Assembly: GCA_022563455.1 (NCBI GenBank)
Contig: JADFNI010000045.1
Coordinates: 1-6,019 of the forward strand
Direction of reading: 5' to 3'
Length of the DNA stretch: 6,019 bases
Source: Nanobdellota archaeon
GTDB taxonomy: Archaea; Nanobdellota; Nanobdellia; Pacearchaeales; GW2011-AR1
The position numbers were made by a program, and so were the translations under genes. Below the pieces are notes generated by a model. The model was not told the DNA's origin. It did not search any database and worked only from the letters and a program-made list of their open reading frames with translations. Positions 5,159 to 6,019 of the stretch are shown one piece after another. How positions within the stretch are numbered: position 1 is the first letter of the stretch; the number at the start of each line of letters is the position of its first letter.

Positions 5159-5614
5159 ATGGCATCAAAAAAAGAAATGTATGGAATGAAAGCAGGGAGT
5201 GGTCTAAAAGATTATTCTCGAACTTATGAAGCCAGTCCTATCTACTCTTTTAAAAATTCTTCAATGGCTTCAGCAACTGAATGGTTAATTGATATTGAAT
5301 CTTTAGAACCAACAAGCACTAATTATGGAGTTATGGATAATATCCAACTCCAAAATCTTTCAACCCAAGATATTTATTTTTATCCAAATCAAGACCGTAG
5401 CAAATCAAAAGTTATTCCTGCTGGTGCAATTATCACATTTACAAAAACAACAATCCCTGCAATAAGAAGTCTAATACTTTATAATGCAGGTTCTTTAACT
5501 ATCGCAGCTAATGAAATCGAAGTATCCGTATGGAAAGAGGGCGTAGTCTTTGATGACATGGTTAGAAGAATGCACAAAAGTTTTTTCTCTAAAGTTCTTG
5601 GATGGAGTGCCTAA
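5159..5614 (+). CDS. Beta-rich 151-aa protein, second candidate capsid or vertex protein
   Basis: Residues 1-35 are polar and probably flexible. Residues 40-125 carry successive strands: ATEWLIDIESL (39-49), NIQLQNLST (61-69), DIYFYPN (71-77), KVIPAGAIITFTKT (84-97), IRSLILYNAG (102-111) and IEVSVWKEG (120-128). The 'NIQLQNLS.QDIYFYPN...VIPAGAIITF...IRSLILYNAG' pattern is a compact beta-sandwich, and a basic helix-rich tail ends SFFSKVLGWSA. It has the same length as the preceding protein but no visible sequence similarity to it. The start is the first in-frame ATG after the promoter, and there is no Shine-Dalgarno. Alongside its neighbour it could be the second of a two-protein jelly-roll capsid or a vertex/spike protein. 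The assignment rests on secondary-structure pattern and context only. Confidence 0.8.
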   Translation: MASKKEMYGMKAGSGLKDYSRTYEASPIYSFKNSSMASATEWLIDIESLEPTSTNYGVMDNIQLQNLSTQDIYFYPNQDRSKSKVIPAGAIITFTKTTIPAIRSLILYNAGSLTIAANEIEVSVWKEGVVFDDMVRRMHKSFFSKVLGWSA

Positions 5615-5629
5615 TAGGTATAAAATAAG

Positions 5630-6019
5630 ATGGACAATAAAAAATTATTACCCCTAGCAGCAGTATTGGCAGGAGCTTATCTCGTGTCAGGAAAACCAAT
5701 TACTGAAAAATTTAATATTACTGGTGGCGGTGGCGGTGCAAGAACACTATCAGGTGAAGGGGTAGGATTAAGCACCGACGCCACGCCCCTCAAAAAGACA
5801 GTAGAGCTACCACCAATCTATGTTGAAGGGGATACCTATATAGTCCCAGAAGAATCAAGCTCTCAAAATCAATCAAGTCCTAAAAATGTTCAATCGACTA
5901 GCAGAAGTTCTAGTAGCGGAAGTTCAACCCGAACCTCTGTAAGCAATCTCCAAGACTATAATGCCCTACCAGAAGGAGATACAAAAAAATCCTTTTCTAC
6001 AATATACCCCACATTTTCA
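5630..6019 (+). CDS. Gly/Ser-rich protein with hydrophobic N-terminus (partial, runs off right edge)
   Basis: An ATG 15 nt after the preceding stop opens a frame with no stop through the last base, giving 130 codons of a longer protein. Residues 6-20 (LLPLAAVLAGAYLVS) form a hydrophobic segment after a short basic start, suitable as a membrane anchor or signal peptide. A run of five Gly follows at 32-36. Residues 60-80 (ELPPIYVEGDTYIVPEE) may form strands, and 81-105 are Ser/Gln/Asn-rich, low-complexity and probably disordered. No family is recognised. The preceding gene is close enough for co-transcription. With a membrane-anchored start and a flexible linker, it could be a spike or membrane protein of the virion; this is inference from position. 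Confidence 0.75.
   Translation, partial: MDNKKLLPLAAVLAGAYLVSGKPITEKFNITGGGGGARTLSGEGVGLSTDATPLKKTVELPPIYVEGDTYIVPEESSSQNQSSPKNVQSTSRSSSSGSSTRTSVSNLQDYNALPEGDTKKSFSTIYPTFS

Noticed and set aside
5121..5189. 22-codon frame starting at ATG 5121
   Set aside because: It overlaps the predicted promoter start and the next gene in another frame and has no protein features.
1..6019. CRISPR array or insertion sequence
   Set aside because: No regularly spaced repeats and no transposase or terminal inverted repeats were found; the repeats seen are within coding regions.

Overview
The window looks archaeal: AT-rich DNA, BRE/TATA-type promoters about 25 nt upstream of start codons (leaderless transcription), almost no Shine-Dalgarno sequences, a class III (type IV pilin-like) signal peptide, and an OapC/DUF2072-type zinc-ribbon protein, a family I know only from archaea. 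The style (MNKRG-type pilin start, small genes, low GC) suggests a DPANN lineage such as Pacearchaeota or Woesearchaeota. That placement is inference, because no rRNA or other marker gene is present.

Left third (1-1719, minus strand): two apparently cellular genes, each with its own TATA box. The first is a secreted, membrane-anchored pilin-like protein carrying two cysteine-rich repeats and the first half of a LamG-like domain. Its C-terminus seems to be cut by a frameshift near the left edge. The second, upstream and in the same direction, is a small OapC-like zinc-ribbon protein.

Middle (1720-2194): about 475 nt without a convincing gene. It holds promoters for the minus-strand zinc-ribbon gene and perhaps a short plus-strand transcript, and it separates the minus-strand cellular genes from a plus-strand block. 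It is the best place to look for a junction between chromosome and mobile element.

Right part (2195-6019, plus strand only): ten small, tightly packed genes. The first are a ribbon-helix-helix (RHH)-like regulator, a 48-aa basic protein and a second RHH protein with a leaderless promoter abutted by a 9-bp inverted repeat. A zinc-ribbon protein with a Pro/Lys/Glu linker, an unrecognised helical protein and a compact P-loop ATPase of FtsK/HerA (A32-like packaging) type follow. Then come a glycine-rich hydrophobic protein, two beta-rich 151-aa proteins, and a Gly/Ser-rich protein with a hydrophobic N-terminus that runs off the right edge. The ATPase followed by two small beta-rich proteins and candidate membrane proteins resembles the core of tailless icosahedral viruses with an internal membrane (ATPase plus two single-jelly-roll capsid proteins). 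I therefore read this block as part of a provirus or virus-like element, with the RHH proteins as its control genes. The two putative structural transcripts share a look-alike hairpin near their promoters. The capsid assignments are structural guesses, not recognised homologies.
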